Origin: Clostridiales bacterium
GTDB lineage: Bacteria > Bacillota > Clostridia > Christensenellales > Aristaeellaceae
Length of the DNA: 64,000 nt
Assembly (NCBI GenBank): GCA_004557125.1
Contig: SFET01000004.1
Span: 1-64,000 of the forward strand
Direction: 5' to 3'
This document shows positions 51,903 to 60,448 of the stretch, in pieces. The position numbers were made by a program, and so were the translations under genes. Numbering within the stretch: position 1 is the first letter of the stretch; every line of letters starts with the position of its first letter. The notes under the pieces were generated by a model, which had not been told where the DNA came from, did not search any database, and saw only the letters and a list, made by a program, of their open reading frames with translations.

Positions 51903-53231
51903 ATGCTGGTATTGATTCAAAACGGACGGGTGATCGATCCCGCAAACGGCGTGAATGAAGTGCGGGATCTGTGGATTTCGGATGGAAAGGTCGTGGAGCC
52001 GGGCGCGCAGCCGGATCGGGTGATCGATGCGTCGGGCTGCGTGGTGTGCCCGGGCTTCATCGACATCCACATGCACGAGGATCCGGTGTCGGAGGGGCGG
52101 ATTCAGCCGAACATCTTTTTAACCATGCTGCGCATGGGTGTGACCACCGCCGTCGGCGGCAACTGCGGGCTGAACGTGTATGATCCCGTGGAATATCTGA
52201 AGCTGGTGGATCGTGACGGCGCGCCGGTGAATGTGGCGCTCTTTGCCGGGCACGAGTACTTCCGCAACCTTGTCGGAGGCATGGATCGATATACGCCCCT
52301 GGATGACAGCCAGATCGCGCGTCTGTGCCGGGGCATCGGGGATGCGCTGGCGGGCGGCTGCGTGGGGCTGTCGCTGGGGCTGCGCTACGTGCCGGGCACA
52401 GATGCGCGGGAGCTGAATGCGGCGCTGGACTGCTGCGTGCCGCTGAAGCGTCAGGTCTCCGTGCACCTGCGGGACGATGCGGATCAGGTGTTTGCCGCCA
52501 TCGATGAGGTGGCCCAGCCCTGCAGTGATCGAAAGCTGCGCTTGCAGATCTCCCACATCGGCTCCATGGCGGGCTTCGGGCAGATGGCGGCGGCGCTTCG
52601 GCAGATCGATGGCTACCGCGCCGGGGGGCTGGACGTGGCCTGCGACTGCTATCCCTACTTCGCCTTCTCCACGCGCATCGGCGAGACCACCTACGACGAC
52701 GGCTGGCTGGAGCGCTACCACTGCGACTACGACGCGTGCCGCATGACCGAGGGCAAGTACGCCGGACAGTCCTGCACCGCCGAGACCTTTGCCGAGATGC
52801 GCCGGGACTTCCCGGAGTGCATCACGGTCTGCAATGTCATGCGTGAGGAGGACGTGCGGCTGGCGCTGGCACACCCATGGGTGATGCCCGCCTCGGACGG
52901 TCTGCTGGACGGCGATGCGGGCCATCCCCGTGCGGCGGGCACCTTCCCGCGCTATCTGCATGACTTTGCCGGGAGCGATCTGTACGAGGGAATCCGCAAG
53001 TGCTGCGCGCTGCCCGCACAGCGTCTGGGCCTTGCCAACAAGGGACGGCTCAATCCCGGTGCGGATGCGGACGTGGTGATCTTCCGCCCGGATGCGCTGC
53101 GGGATCGGGCGAGCTTCGATCAACCCACCCTCGCGCCCGAGGGCATCGAATGGGTGCTCATCGGTGGCGAGCCTGCGCTTTCGCACGGCGAGCTTCTCCG
53201 CGCAAACCTGGGGCGTGCCCTGCGCAGCTGA
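51903..53231 (+). CDS. D-aminoacylase-like amidohydrolase
   Basis: 442 residues. The amidohydrolase barrel begins after a small beta domain (LVLIQNGRVIDPANG, then GFIDIHMHEDP with the HxH metal pair). The GGNCGLN stretch is the D-aminoacylase GNCG signature, whose Cys bridges the metals; later come SVHLRDD, the QISHIGS His and a PASDG Asp. Members remove N-acyl groups from D-amino acids or act on related amides. ATG 51903 lies nine bases after GAGGAGG; an ATG two codons earlier is too close to it. Following sbcCD at 14 bases suggests co-transcription without an obvious functional link. Confidence 0.85.
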   Translation: MLVLIQNGRVIDPANGVNEVRDLWISDGKVVEPGAQPDRVIDASGCVVCPGFIDIHMHEDPVSEGRIQPNIFLTMLRMGVTTAVGGNCGLNVYDPVEYLKLVDRDGAPVNVALFAGHEYFRNLVGGMDRYTPLDDSQIARLCRGIGDALAGGCVGLSLGLRYVPGTDARELNAALDCCVPLKRQVSVHLRDDADQVFAAIDEVAQPCSDRKLRLQISHIGSMAGFGQMAAALRQIDGYRAGGLDVACDCYPYFAFSTRIGETTYDDGWLERYHCDYDACRMTEGKYAGQSCTAETFAEMRRDFPECITVCNVMREEDVRLALAHPWVMPASDGLLDGDAGHPRAAGTFPRYLHDFAGSDLYEGIRKCCALPAQRLGLANKGRLNPGADADVVIFRPDALRDRASFDQPTLAPEGIEWVLIGGEPALSHGELLRANLGRALRS

Positions 53232-53263
53232 GCCGGTCGGGGCGCTCCCATGCGGAGACGAGA

Positions 53264-53297
53264 ACGACCCTCCATCCTGCGATGGAGGGTCGTTTTC
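53264..53297. terminator. Bidirectional terminator between the amidohydrolase and M28 genes
   Basis: ACGACCCTCCATC pairs perfectly with GATGGAGGGTCGT around CTGC, then TTTT. The two genes are convergent. Confidence 0.88.
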
Positions 53298-53325
53298 ATC
53301 CTTTGTCTGCCGTGCGGATCCGGGC

Positions 53326-54279
53326 CTATTGCGCTGCAGCCGATTCCGCAGCAAGTAGCTCTGCGGCCCGGAGTATGCAGCGGCCGGTCAGCACCGCACT
53401 GTCCCAGTCCAGATGATCCGCGGTGTCCTGCATGCTGTGGTAGCAATCCGGCAGCATGGGACGACCATCCTCAATGCGCCGCCAGCACAGGTTCGCGGCT
53501 TCGATTCCGGCATTCTGGAAGGGAACGTGGTCGCTCTCGCCGTGGTAGAATGTGCCGCCGATTTCCCGGCCGTACAATTCCCTGCAGGCTGCGGCCACAC
53601 AGCGGGTCACACCATTTTCCAGTGCCGGCAGATAGGCCGCATCCACCACCTCACCCTGTGCGTTTTTGCCGCCCAGAAGGTTCAGCACCGGCTGCGCATC
53701 CTCGCCGAACCCGGCGACACTCACGTCCATGTTGAACGCGCCGATGAGCCGGGCGCGCGCCTGTGCTGTCAGGGAATCCAGGTACGCCTGCGCGCCGTGG
53801 AAGCCGTTTTCCTCCGATCCCAGAAATACCAGATGCAGCTCGCAGCCCTGGATTGCACCGGATTCGGAGAGGTGGCGCGCAATCTCCAGCAGGATGGCCA
53901 CGGAGGCGGCGTTGTCCCGGGCCCCCGGCGTGGTCGGCGCGGAGTCGTAGTGGGCCACGATGGCGATCAGCGGTAGCGCTGCGTCCGGGTTTACAAGGAC
54001 ACCGATGTTCTCGCTGCTTCCGCCGGGAATCACAAATTCCGTGCGGAACAGATTGCCCGCATCCGCAGAATAGCCCAGTTCCCCGAGACGGGCGACGATC
54101 CAGTCCCCGGCGGCGCGCTCCTGTGGGGAGCCGGCCGGTCGAACGCCGATCTCCTCGCACAGGAAATGCGTGTCGGCGCATATGTTCTGCGCATTCAGAT
54201 CGTACGCCTCGGCGGCAAATCCCGGGATTTGCATGAGAAGCGCCATCAACAGTGCGCTCAGCCGTCGCAGCAGACGCAT
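53326..54279 (-). CDS. Secreted M28-family aminopeptidase
   Basis: 317 residues with a signal peptide (MRLLRRLSALLMALLMQ, cleavage after GFA). Zinc ligands and catalytic residues appear in the M28 order: HYDSAPTTPGARDNAASVA (His, Asp), EENGFHG (catalytic and metal Glu), FNMDV (Asp), and a final ESDHVPFQ His. It hydrolyses N-terminal residues of peptides outside the cell. ATG 54279 was chosen because GGAGGA stands directly before it; an ATG five codons upstream would contain this site. Confidence 0.9.
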   Translation of the reverse strand: MRLLRRLSALLMALLMQIPGFAAEAYDLNAQNICADTHFLCEEIGVRPAGSPQERAAGDWIVARLGELGYSADAGNLFRTEFVIPGGSSENIGVLVNPDAALPLIAIVAHYDSAPTTPGARDNAASVAILLEIARHLSESGAIQGCELHLVFLGSEENGFHGAQAYLDSLTAQARARLIGAFNMDVSVAGFGEDAQPVLNLLGGKNAQGEVVDAAYLPALENGVTRCVAAACRELYGREIGGTFYHGESDHVPFQNAGIEAANLCWRRIEDGRPMLPDCYHSMQDTADHLDWDSAVLTGRCILRAAELLAAESAAAQ

Positions 54280-54384
54280 ATCGCATTCCTCCATTGTTTT
54301 GGCATACCGATGGGGCGCTCAACCCACCCCCGGGGTGTGCATGCGGTTCAGATGCAGCGTCTCTGCACTTCCCGCATGCTCCAT

Positions 54385-54419
54385 AAAAAACGCCGCACAG
54401 GGAAAGCCCTTGTGCGGCG
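54385..54419 (-). terminator. Terminator of nfnAB
   Basis: Minus strand: CGCCGCACAAGGG pairs with CCCTGTGCGGCG and is followed by six T. Confidence 0.9.
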
Positions 54420-54432
54420 CGATGCAAAAGAT

Positions 54433-55857
54433 TTACTTTTTGCTCTTGATGTACTCGTCGATGGCGGCGGCGGCGTTCTTGCCCGCGCCCATGGCGAGGA
54501 TGACGGTGGCCGCGCCGGTGACGGCGTCGCCGCCAGCGTACACGCCCTCGCGGCTGGTCAGGCCGTCCTCACCCTGGGTGACGATGCAGCCGTGCTTGTT
54601 GGTGTCCAGACCGGGGGTGGTGGAGCGGATCAGCGGGTTCGGGCTGGTGCCCAGCGCCATGATCATGGTGTCGATGTCGAGGACGAACTCGCTGCCTTCC
54701 TTGACGATGGGGCGACGGCGGCCGGAGGCATCGGGCTCGCCCAGCTCCATCTCGACGCACTTCATGCCGATGACCTCGCCGTTGCGGGGATCGCGGGGAT
54801 CGTCGGGATTGTTGTAGCCCAGCACCTCGACGGGGTTGGTGAGGGTCTTGAAGATGATGCCCTCCTCCTCGGCGTGCTCGACCTCTTCGCGACGGGCCGG
54901 CAGTTCGGCCATGCCGCGGCGATAGACGATGTAGACCTCGTCCGCACCCAGGCGCTTCGCGCAGCGGGCGGCGTCCATGGCGACGTTGCCGCCGCCGACC
55001 ACGGCGACCTTCTTGCTGTGCTTGATGGGGGTCTTGGAGTCGTCCTTGTAGGCCTTCATCAGGTTGATGCGGGTCAGGAACTCGTTTGCGGAGTACACGC
55101 CCTTGAGGGACTCGCCCGGGATACCCATGAAGCGGGGCAGGCCTGCGCCGGAGCCGATGAACACGGCCTCGTTGCCCATCTCGAACAGCTCGTCCACGGT
55201 CAGCACCTTGCCGATGACCATGTCGGTCTCGATGTCCACGCCCAGCGCCTTGAGGTTGTCGACCTCCTTGTTGACGATGGCCTTGGGCAGACGGAACTCC
55301 GGAATGCCGTAGGACAGCACGCCGCCGGCGATGTGCAGCGCCTCGTAGACGGTGACCTTGTAGCCCAGGCGGGCCAGATCGCCCGCGCAGGTCAGACCCG
55401 CAGGGCCGGCGCCGATGACGGCGACCTTGTGGCCGTTGGATGCGGGGGCCTTGGGGGCCTCGGTGGAATGCTCGCGGTGCCAGTCGGCGACGAAGCGCTC
55501 CAGGCGGCCGATGCCCACGGGCTCGCCCTTGATGCCGCGCACGCACTTGGATTCGCACTGGGTCTCCTGGGGGCAGACGCGGCCGCAGACTGCCGGCAGG
55601 GAGGACTGCTTGTTCAGGATCTCAAACGCGCCCTCGATGTCCTCGTTGGCGACGCGCTCGATGAAGGAGGGGATGTCGATGTTCACCGGGCAGGCGGACA
55701 CGCAGGGCTTGTTCTTGCAGTGCAGGCAACGGCGGGCCTCGCCGATGGCCATTTCATAGGTATAACCGGTGGCCACTTCCTCGAACACCTTGTTGCGATA
55801 GTCGGGTGCGAGGGAGGGCATCGGGCACTTGGTCAGGCTCATATTCTTCTCAGCCAT
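54433..55857 (-). CDS. nfnB: NADH-dependent reduced ferredoxin:NADP+ oxidoreductase subunit B (NfnB; GltD-like)
   Basis: 474 residues, the size of NfnB. The N-terminal part binds two [4Fe-4S] clusters (CLHCKNKPCVSACPVNIDIP; CGRVCPQETQCESKC). FAD site GAGPAGLTCAGDLARLGY with EALHIAGGVLSYGIPEFRLP, and NADPH site VGGGNVAMDAARCAKRLGA. NfnB carries the bifurcating flavin that splits NADPH electrons between ferredoxin and NAD. The nfnA gene ends one base before it starts. Alone it could be read as the small subunit of glutamate synthase (gltD), but the paired 2Fe-2S flavoprotein points to Nfn. Confidence 0.9.
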   Translation of the reverse strand: MAEKNMSLTKCPMPSLAPDYRNKVFEEVATGYTYEMAIGEARRCLHCKNKPCVSACPVNIDIPSFIERVANEDIEGAFEILNKQSSLPAVCGRVCPQETQCESKCVRGIKGEPVGIGRLERFVADWHREHSTEAPKAPASNGHKVAVIGAGPAGLTCAGDLARLGYKVTVYEALHIAGGVLSYGIPEFRLPKAIVNKEVDNLKALGVDIETDMVIGKVLTVDELFEMGNEAVFIGSGAGLPRFMGIPGESLKGVYSANEFLTRINLMKAYKDDSKTPIKHSKKVAVVGGGNVAMDAARCAKRLGADEVYIVYRRGMAELPARREEVEHAEEEGIIFKTLTNPVEVLGYNNPDDPRDPRNGEVIGMKCVEMELGEPDASGRRRPIVKEGSEFVLDIDTMIMALGTSPNPLIRSTTPGLDTNKHGCIVTQGEDGLTSREGVYAGGDAVTGAATVILAMGAGKNAAAAIDEYIKSKK

Positions 55858-55858
55858 C

Positions 55859-56701
55859 TTACTCGGCCTCCTTCTTGAGCAGGTTGCAGGTCTCTTCGCG
55901 CTTGTGAGCCTCGAAATCGCGGTACATTGCGCCGCGCTTCATGGCCTCGTCAAAGTCCACCAGATGGCCGTCGAAATCGGGGCCGTCCACGCAGGCGAAC
56001 TTGGTCTCGCCGCCAACGGTCAGGCGGCAGCCGCCGCACATGCCCGTGCCGTCGATCATGATGGGGTTCATGGAGACGACGGTCTTGACGCCGTACTTCT
56101 TGGTGGTCAGGCAGACGAACTTCATCATGATCACCGGGCCGATGGCGATGACTTCATCGTAGTTCTCGCCCGCGACGATCTGCTCCTCCAGCGGCACGGT
56201 CACGACGCCCTTGCGGCCGTAGCTGCCGTCGTCGGTCATCATGAACAGCTTGTCGGAGCAGGCCTTGAATTCGTCCTCGAGGATGACCAGATCCTTGCAG
56301 CGGAAGCCGACGAAGGAGTGCACCTCAGCGCCCGCGTCGTGCAGGGCCTTGGCCACGGGATACGCGATGGCGCAGCCCACGCCGCCGCCGACCACGGCGA
56401 CCTTCTTCAGACCCTCGATCTCGGTGGGCTTGCCCAGCGGGCCGACGAAGTCCTGAATGTACTCGCCCTGCTGCTTGGCGTTGAGCTCCATGGTGGTGCC
56501 GCCGACGATCTGGAAGATGATGTCAACGGTGCCGGCCTCGAGGTCACAGCCCGCGACGGTCAGCGGAATGCGCTCGCCGTCCTCGCTGACGCGAAGGATG
56601 ACAAACTGGCCGGCCTTGGCCTTCCGTGCGACCATCGGTGCTTCGATGGACATGCGCGTGACCGTCGGATTCAGTTCCTGCTTCTTGACGATCTTAAACA
56701 T
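55859..56701 (-). CDS. nfnA: NADH-dependent reduced ferredoxin:NADP+ oxidoreductase subunit A (NfnA)
   Basis: 280 residues, resembling dihydroorotate dehydrogenase electron-transfer subunits: FAD part with RIPLTVAGCDL, NAD part GGGVGCAIAYPVAKALHDAG and C-terminal [2Fe-2S] site GTGMCGGCRLTVGGETKFAC. With NfnB it forms the electron-bifurcating transhydrogenase NfnAB, in the cytoplasm, adjusting the NADPH and reduced ferredoxin pools in anaerobes. ATG 56701 with GAGGGG is favoured over an ATG 17 codons upstream. Confidence 0.9.
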   Translation of the reverse strand: MFKIVKKQELNPTVTRMSIEAPMVARKAKAGQFVILRVSEDGERIPLTVAGCDLEAGTVDIIFQIVGGTTMELNAKQQGEYIQDFVGPLGKPTEIEGLKKVAVVGGGVGCAIAYPVAKALHDAGAEVHSFVGFRCKDLVILEDEFKACSDKLFMMTDDGSYGRKGVVTVPLEEQIVAGENYDEVIAIGPVIMMKFVCLTTKKYGVKTVVSMNPIMIDGTGMCGGCRLTVGGETKFACVDGPDFDGHLVDFDEAMKRGAMYRDFEAHKREETCNLLKKEAE

Positions 56702-56778
56702 AAAACCCCTCTTCTCTTGTCTGGACTTGTTGCGGTAGTATGAAAAGGGCACAGAATGCGCCTGTATACTCGTTTCCT

Positions 56779-56807
56779 ATACTATCACAGAATCTGCAAA
56801 AATGCAA
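56779..56807 (-). promoter_or_regulatory. Promoter of nfnAB
   Basis: Minus strand: -35 TTGCAT (56802-56807), 17-base spacer, -10 TAGTAT (56779-56784). Confidence 0.65.
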
Positions 56808-56837
56808 GAAAATTGCACGGTGACACAAACACTTAAA

Positions 56838-56882
56838 GCGCGCCGAAACATTTGCGCCGCGAGGCGGGAGGTTCCGGCGCGC
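56838..56882 (-). terminator. Terminator of folC
   Basis: GCGCGCCGAAAC pairs with GTTCCGGCGCGC around a 21-base loop that can itself fold; TTTAAG follows on the minus strand. Confidence 0.55.
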
Positions 56883-56895
56883 CTAATCGCGTCAA

Positions 56896-58167
56896 TCAGT
56901 CGATCTTCTCCAGCGCTTCGCAGATCGCGGAGATCATGTACAGCGAACCGCAGGCGCAGACCACGCCCTCGGGACCGGCGTGCTCGATGGCGGTCTGCAC
57001 GCCCTCGGCCACGCTTTTACAGGCGCACACCGGCAGCCCGTAGCGCTCCAGGTGGCGGGCCAGGTCCTCTGCGGGCAGGGAGCGGGGGTTGTCGGGGGTG
57101 ACGGTGACGAACTCCTTTGCGAAGGGGGCCAGCATGCGGAACATCTCGCCGTAGTCCTTGTCGGCCATGCAGCCGTTCAGGAAGGTGAGCTTTCTGCCGG
57201 GCAGATAGTCCCGGATGGCCCGTACCAGCGCCTCGAGGCACTGAGCGTTGTGACCGCCGTCGATGATGAACAGCGGGTTCTTGCGCATCAGCTGGAAGCG
57301 CCCCGGCCAGCTGACCCTTTCAAGGCCCGCGCGGATGGCGCTCTCGGGGATGCTCCAGCCGCGGCCCTGCAGGGTCTCCAGCGTGGTGAGCACCGTGCAG
57401 GCGTTGTGCAGCTGGTGCTCGCCCAGCAGCGGAATGTGCAGGTTTTTCAGCGCCTTCCAGTCGAACACCTGCCCCTCCAGGCCGTGGGAGACGGGCGTGA
57501 GATCGTCCATGGAAGCGCGGTGTAGGCGCGCGCCGTGATCCTCACAGTTGCGCCGGATCACGTCCTCCACGCGCTTTTCCTGCTGATAGAGCACGCAGTC
57601 GCAGCCGTCCTTGATGATGCCGGCCTTGGCCTGGGCGATCTCCTCCACGGTGTTGCCCAGCACCTGCATGTGATCCAGGCCGATGTTCACGATCACCGCG
57701 GCCTCCGGCGCATCGATGACGTTGGTAGAGTCCAGCTCGCCGCCAAGGCCCACCTCCAGCACCACGATCTCGCAGGCGTGGCGGGCGAAGAACTCCATGG
57801 CGATGCAGGTGACCAGCTCAAACTCGGTGGGGTGTTCCTCCATGGATTCCGCCAGCGGCTGGATGTACTCGGTGATGGCGGAGAGCTCGTCGTCGGAGAT
57901 CTCCTGACCGCAGACCTGCATGCGCTCGTTGAAGCGCAGGATGTAGGGCGAGGTGTACAGGCCGGTGCGGTAGCCCGCCTCCCGCAGCACGCGCTCCAGC
58001 ATGGCGGCGGTGGAGCCCTTGCCGTTGGTGCCGGCGATGTGGATGAATTTCAGCTTCTTTTCCGGGTTGCCCATCTTTTCCAGCAGCTCGCGGGTGCGGC
58101 CCAGGCCCGGGCGCACGCCCATCCAGCAGATGCTGTGGATGTACTTCAGCGCTTCATTGACGTTCAA
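56896..58167 (-). CDS. folC: Folylpolyglutamate synthase / dihydrofolate synthase
   Basis: 423 residues. Mur-ligase-type ATPase: P-loop HIAGTNGKGST (about 41-51), ADP/Mg block EVGLGGELDSTNVI, GLDHMQVLGNTVEEIAQAKAGI, and the C-terminal domain with IDGGHNAQCLEALVRAI. It adds glutamate to folates, which traps them in the cell. The start is TTG 58167, eight bases after GAGAGAGGG; an ATG ten codons upstream lacks a site. Its neighbourhood to folT (riboswitch-controlled folate uptake) and metF is suggestive. Confidence 0.93.
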   Translation of the reverse strand: MNVNEALKYIHSICWMGVRPGLGRTRELLEKMGNPEKKLKFIHIAGTNGKGSTAAMLERVLREAGYRTGLYTSPYILRFNERMQVCGQEISDDELSAITEYIQPLAESMEEHPTEFELVTCIAMEFFARHACEIVVLEVGLGGELDSTNVIDAPEAAVIVNIGLDHMQVLGNTVEEIAQAKAGIIKDGCDCVLYQQEKRVEDVIRRNCEDHGARLHRASMDDLTPVSHGLEGQVFDWKALKNLHIPLLGEHQLHNACTVLTTLETLQGRGWSIPESAIRAGLERVSWPGRFQLMRKNPLFIIDGGHNAQCLEALVRAIRDYLPGRKLTFLNGCMADKDYGEMFRMLAPFAKEFVTVTPDNPRSLPAEDLARHLERYGLPVCACKSVAEGVQTAIEHAGPEGVVCACGSLYMISAICEALEKID

Positions 58168-58218
58168 TGTGGATACCCTCTCTCGATTTGTATGCATTCT
58201 TTTCGGTTTGCCGAATCG

Positions 58219-58247
58219 ATTATACAGTTTTTCCTGCGCTTTTGCAA
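58219..58247 (-). promoter_or_regulatory. Promoter of folC
   Basis: Minus strand: -35 TTGCAA (58242-58247), 17-base spacer, -10 TATAAT (58219-58224). Confidence 0.8.
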
Positions 58248-58279
58248 TCCCGCAGCGACAGAATTTGACCGCATTCGAC

Positions 58280-58308
58280 TTGAACTTAACGCAGCATATC
58301 ATTATAAT
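58280..58308 (+). promoter_or_regulatory. Promoter of the aldolase-kinase operon
   Basis: -35 TTGAAC (58280-58285), 17-base spacer, -10 TATAAT (58303-58308); divergent from the folC promoter. Confidence 0.8.
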
Positions 58309-58359
58309 ATCGAAGGATATTGACGCGTTTTCGCGCAAACGGAAAGGAACGGATGACTT

Positions 58360-59199
58360 ATGGCACTCTATACGATGAAAGAACTGCTTCAGGACGCCCA
58401 GCAGAAGAAGTACGGCATTGGTTTTTTCGACACCTTCAACACGGACATGGTGCAGGCCGTGATCCGCGCTGCAGAGGATTGCAACTCCCCGGTCATCATC
58501 GGCACGGCGGAGGCGCTGCTCAAATACTGCCCCTTTGAGGTGATCATGCCGGCCATGCTGGAGGCTGCGCGCCAGGCGAAGGTGCCGGTGGCGGTGCATC
58601 TGGATCACGGTTACAGCTACGATGTGGTCATGCAGGCGCTGCGCTGGGGCTGCGGCTCGGTGATGTACGACGGCACCCGCGAGAAGGATCATGCGGACAA
58701 CGTGCGCATCTCCGCCCAGCTGGCCCGCATCTGCCACGCCATGGGCGTGGGCCTGGAGTGTGAGCTGGGCAGCGTCGGCGGCCTGTCCGATGAGACCGGC
58801 AAGGAGGATCAGACGGCCTACACCGATCCCGAGGACGCCCGCAGGTTCATCGAGCAGACCGGCGCGGACTTCCTCGCGGTGTCCATCGGCACCCAGCACG
58901 GCGTCTACAAGGCGGAGCCGAAGCTGGATCTGAACCGCCTGGCGGAGATCCACGCGGCGGTGGACGTGCCGCTGGTGCTCCACGGCGGCTCCGGACTCTC
59001 CGACGACGACTTCCGCAACACCATCGCCGGTGGCATCCGCAAGATCAACGTTTTCACCGACGTCATCCTGGCGGCGAAGGAAATTATTCATGCCGATGCG
59101 AACGAAGCCTACGCGGACGCGATGCTGCGCGCACAGGACGCGATGAAGGAGGCCACCGCCGTCAAGCTGCGCCTGTTCGGCAGCGCGGGCAGGGGCTGA
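58360..59199 (+). CDS. Class II (zinc) fructose-bisphosphate-type aldolase
   Basis: 279 residues. The zinc and substrate motifs of class II aldolases are clear: VAVHLDHGYSYD, MYDGTREKDHADN, IGTQHGVY, LHGGSGLSDDDFR and a KINVFTD phosphate site. The size and short insertions fit the KbaY/GatY/IolJ/FbaA group, which cleave fructose-, tagatose- or keto-sugar bisphosphates to dihydroxyacetone phosphate. Which sugar is used cannot be read. The next gene, four bases on, encodes a PfkB kinase that could supply the phosphorylated substrate, so a small catabolic operon is likely. Confidence 0.9.
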   Translation: MALYTMKELLQDAQQKKYGIGFFDTFNTDMVQAVIRAAEDCNSPVIIGTAEALLKYCPFEVIMPAMLEAARQAKVPVAVHLDHGYSYDVVMQALRWGCGSVMYDGTREKDHADNVRISAQLARICHAMGVGLECELGSVGGLSDETGKEDQTAYTDPEDARRFIEQTGADFLAVSIGTQHGVYKAEPKLDLNRLAEIHAAVDVPLVLHGGSGLSDDDFRNTIAGGIRKINVFTDVILAAKEIIHADANEAYADAMLRAQDAMKEATAVKLRLFGSAGRG

Positions 59200-59203
59200 A
59201 GCC

Positions 59204-60141
59204 ATGGCCCGGCGCTTTGACGTGCTCTGCGTCGGCCTGCAGGTGATCGACCTGCTGGTGACCGGCGCGGATCGCGGCGTATTCGACCGCGAAACCACGA
59301 ATGTGGAGAGCATCGAGCTGCTGCTGGGCGGCGACGCGCTCAACCAGGCGATCACGCTGTCGGCGCTGGGCGCGAGAACCGGCCTGATGGGCGCTGTGGG
59401 CAGCGATCCCCTGGGGGACGTGCTACTGAACCGGCTTGCGGCCCAGCCCATCACGGTGCTGGACCGGCGCATCGACGCAAAGACCGGCATCAGCGTGGTG
59501 CTGTGCCGCCCGGACGGCGAGCTCCACTTCGTGCTGCAGACCGGGCACAACGAGCGCTTCTGCTACGAACACATCGACGAGCAGGCCGTGCGCGACGCGG
59601 GCATCGTCTCCATCGGCAGCTGCATGGGCATGAAGGCCATGGATGGTGCGGACACCCTGCGGTTGCTGGAGCTGGCTGCCTCGGCGGGCGCGACGACGGC
59701 CATGGACTTCAAGATCACCCGTGCGGAATACGACATGCCGAAGGTGCACGAATGCATCCGAAGGGCGGACTACCTGCTGCCCAGCGAGGACGATGCGGCT
59801 ACGCTCACCGGCGAAAAACGCGATCCGAAGCGCATGGCCGAGGGCATGCGCGACCTTGGCGCGCGCAATGTGATCCTCAAGCTGGGGGAGAGGGGCTGCT
59901 ACGTCGCCGCCGACGGTGTGGAGATGCAATCCCTGCCTGCCCGAGCCGCTGCGTGGACACCACCGGTGCGGGCGACAGCTTCGTGGCGGCCTTCCTCTAC
60001 GGCAAGTGCCGGGGCTGGGACGTTGAAACCTGCGCGCGCTTTGCCAATGCGGCGGGCGCCATCGCCGTGGAGTCGCGGGGCGCAAACGGCGCGGTGCGCA
60101 GCGAGGCGCAAGTGCGCATGCGCATGGAGGCGGTGCGCTGA
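59204..60141 (+). CDS. PfkB family carbohydrate kinase, frameshifted in this sequence
   Basis: About 312 residues. PfkB motif 1 LLGGDALNQAITLSALGARTGLMGAVGSD lies near 43-70. The second motif DTTGAGDSFVAAFL, which holds the catalytic Asp, is only found after a change of frame near 59938-59945 (CTGCCTGCCCGAGCC): one base is missing. As written, translation reads a wrong C-terminus ending near 60151. Members phosphorylate ribose, fructose, adenosine or similar; the aldolase upstream suggests a ketose. ATG 59204 is four bases after the aldolase stop. Confidence 0.85.
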
Positions 60142-60247
60142 GCATCGATAACGCGCGCACGGAAGCCGCGCAGACGTGCTTTTTCGTCGTCGTCCGCGGG
60201 ATTTCCCGGCAAGATGTAAGTTTTTTCCGAAAAAACGGAAATGCAGG

Positions 60248-60276
60248 TTGCCTTTTCTGTCGATCCGGTATATAAT
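60248..60276 (+). promoter_or_regulatory. Promoter of folT
   Basis: -35 TTGCCT (60248-60253), 17-base spacer, -10 TATAAT (60271-60276), ten bases before the riboswitch. Confidence 0.8.
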
Positions 60277-60285
60277 GGTGAGCAA

Positions 60286-60380
60286 CAGAGTAGGGTTTTC
60301 TTCGTTAAGTGCCGCCAAAATGGGGAGTTGTCTGGCGGACGAAGGCGCAAGCCGCGGTTGAAGACCCGCACCCGCTGAAC
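60286..60380 (+). promoter_or_regulatory. Tetrahydrofolate (THF, folT-type) riboswitch
   Basis: The order of conserved blocks matches the class I THF riboswitch: GAGTAG near the 5-prime end, CGTTAAGTG, a GCCGCCA...TGGCGG stem enclosing AAATGGGGAGTTG, GACGAAGGCGCAAGCCGCGG, and the closing GACCCGCACCCGCTG. The gene behind is an ECF S component, the usual target of this class. THF binding would fold the element and reduce expression through the hairpin at 60401. Confidence 0.92.
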
Positions 60381-60400
60381 CACATATGGAGATAATCTAT

Positions 60401-60446
60401 AACCTCCTTATGCAGCATGTGTCAAATGCTCTGAAAGGAGGTTTTT
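60401..60446 (+). promoter_or_regulatory. Expression platform of the folT riboswitch: hairpin that hides the ribosome site
   Basis: AACCTCCTT pairs with AAGGAGGTT, and inside it GCAGCAT with ATGCT. AAGGAGG is the Shine-Dalgarno of folT, so the hairpin blocks translation; the six T that follow (60442-60447) also give it the form of a terminator. Confidence 0.8.
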
Positions 60447-60448
60447 TC

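Noticed and set aside
51900..53231. Functional link of the amidohydrolase to SbcCD
   Set aside because: Only the 14-base spacing supports it; the domain content points to D-amino acid metabolism.
54433..55857. Glutamate synthase small subunit (gltD)
   Set aside because: No large-subunit gene is adjacent, while a one-base-spaced NfnA gene with a 2Fe-2S site is.
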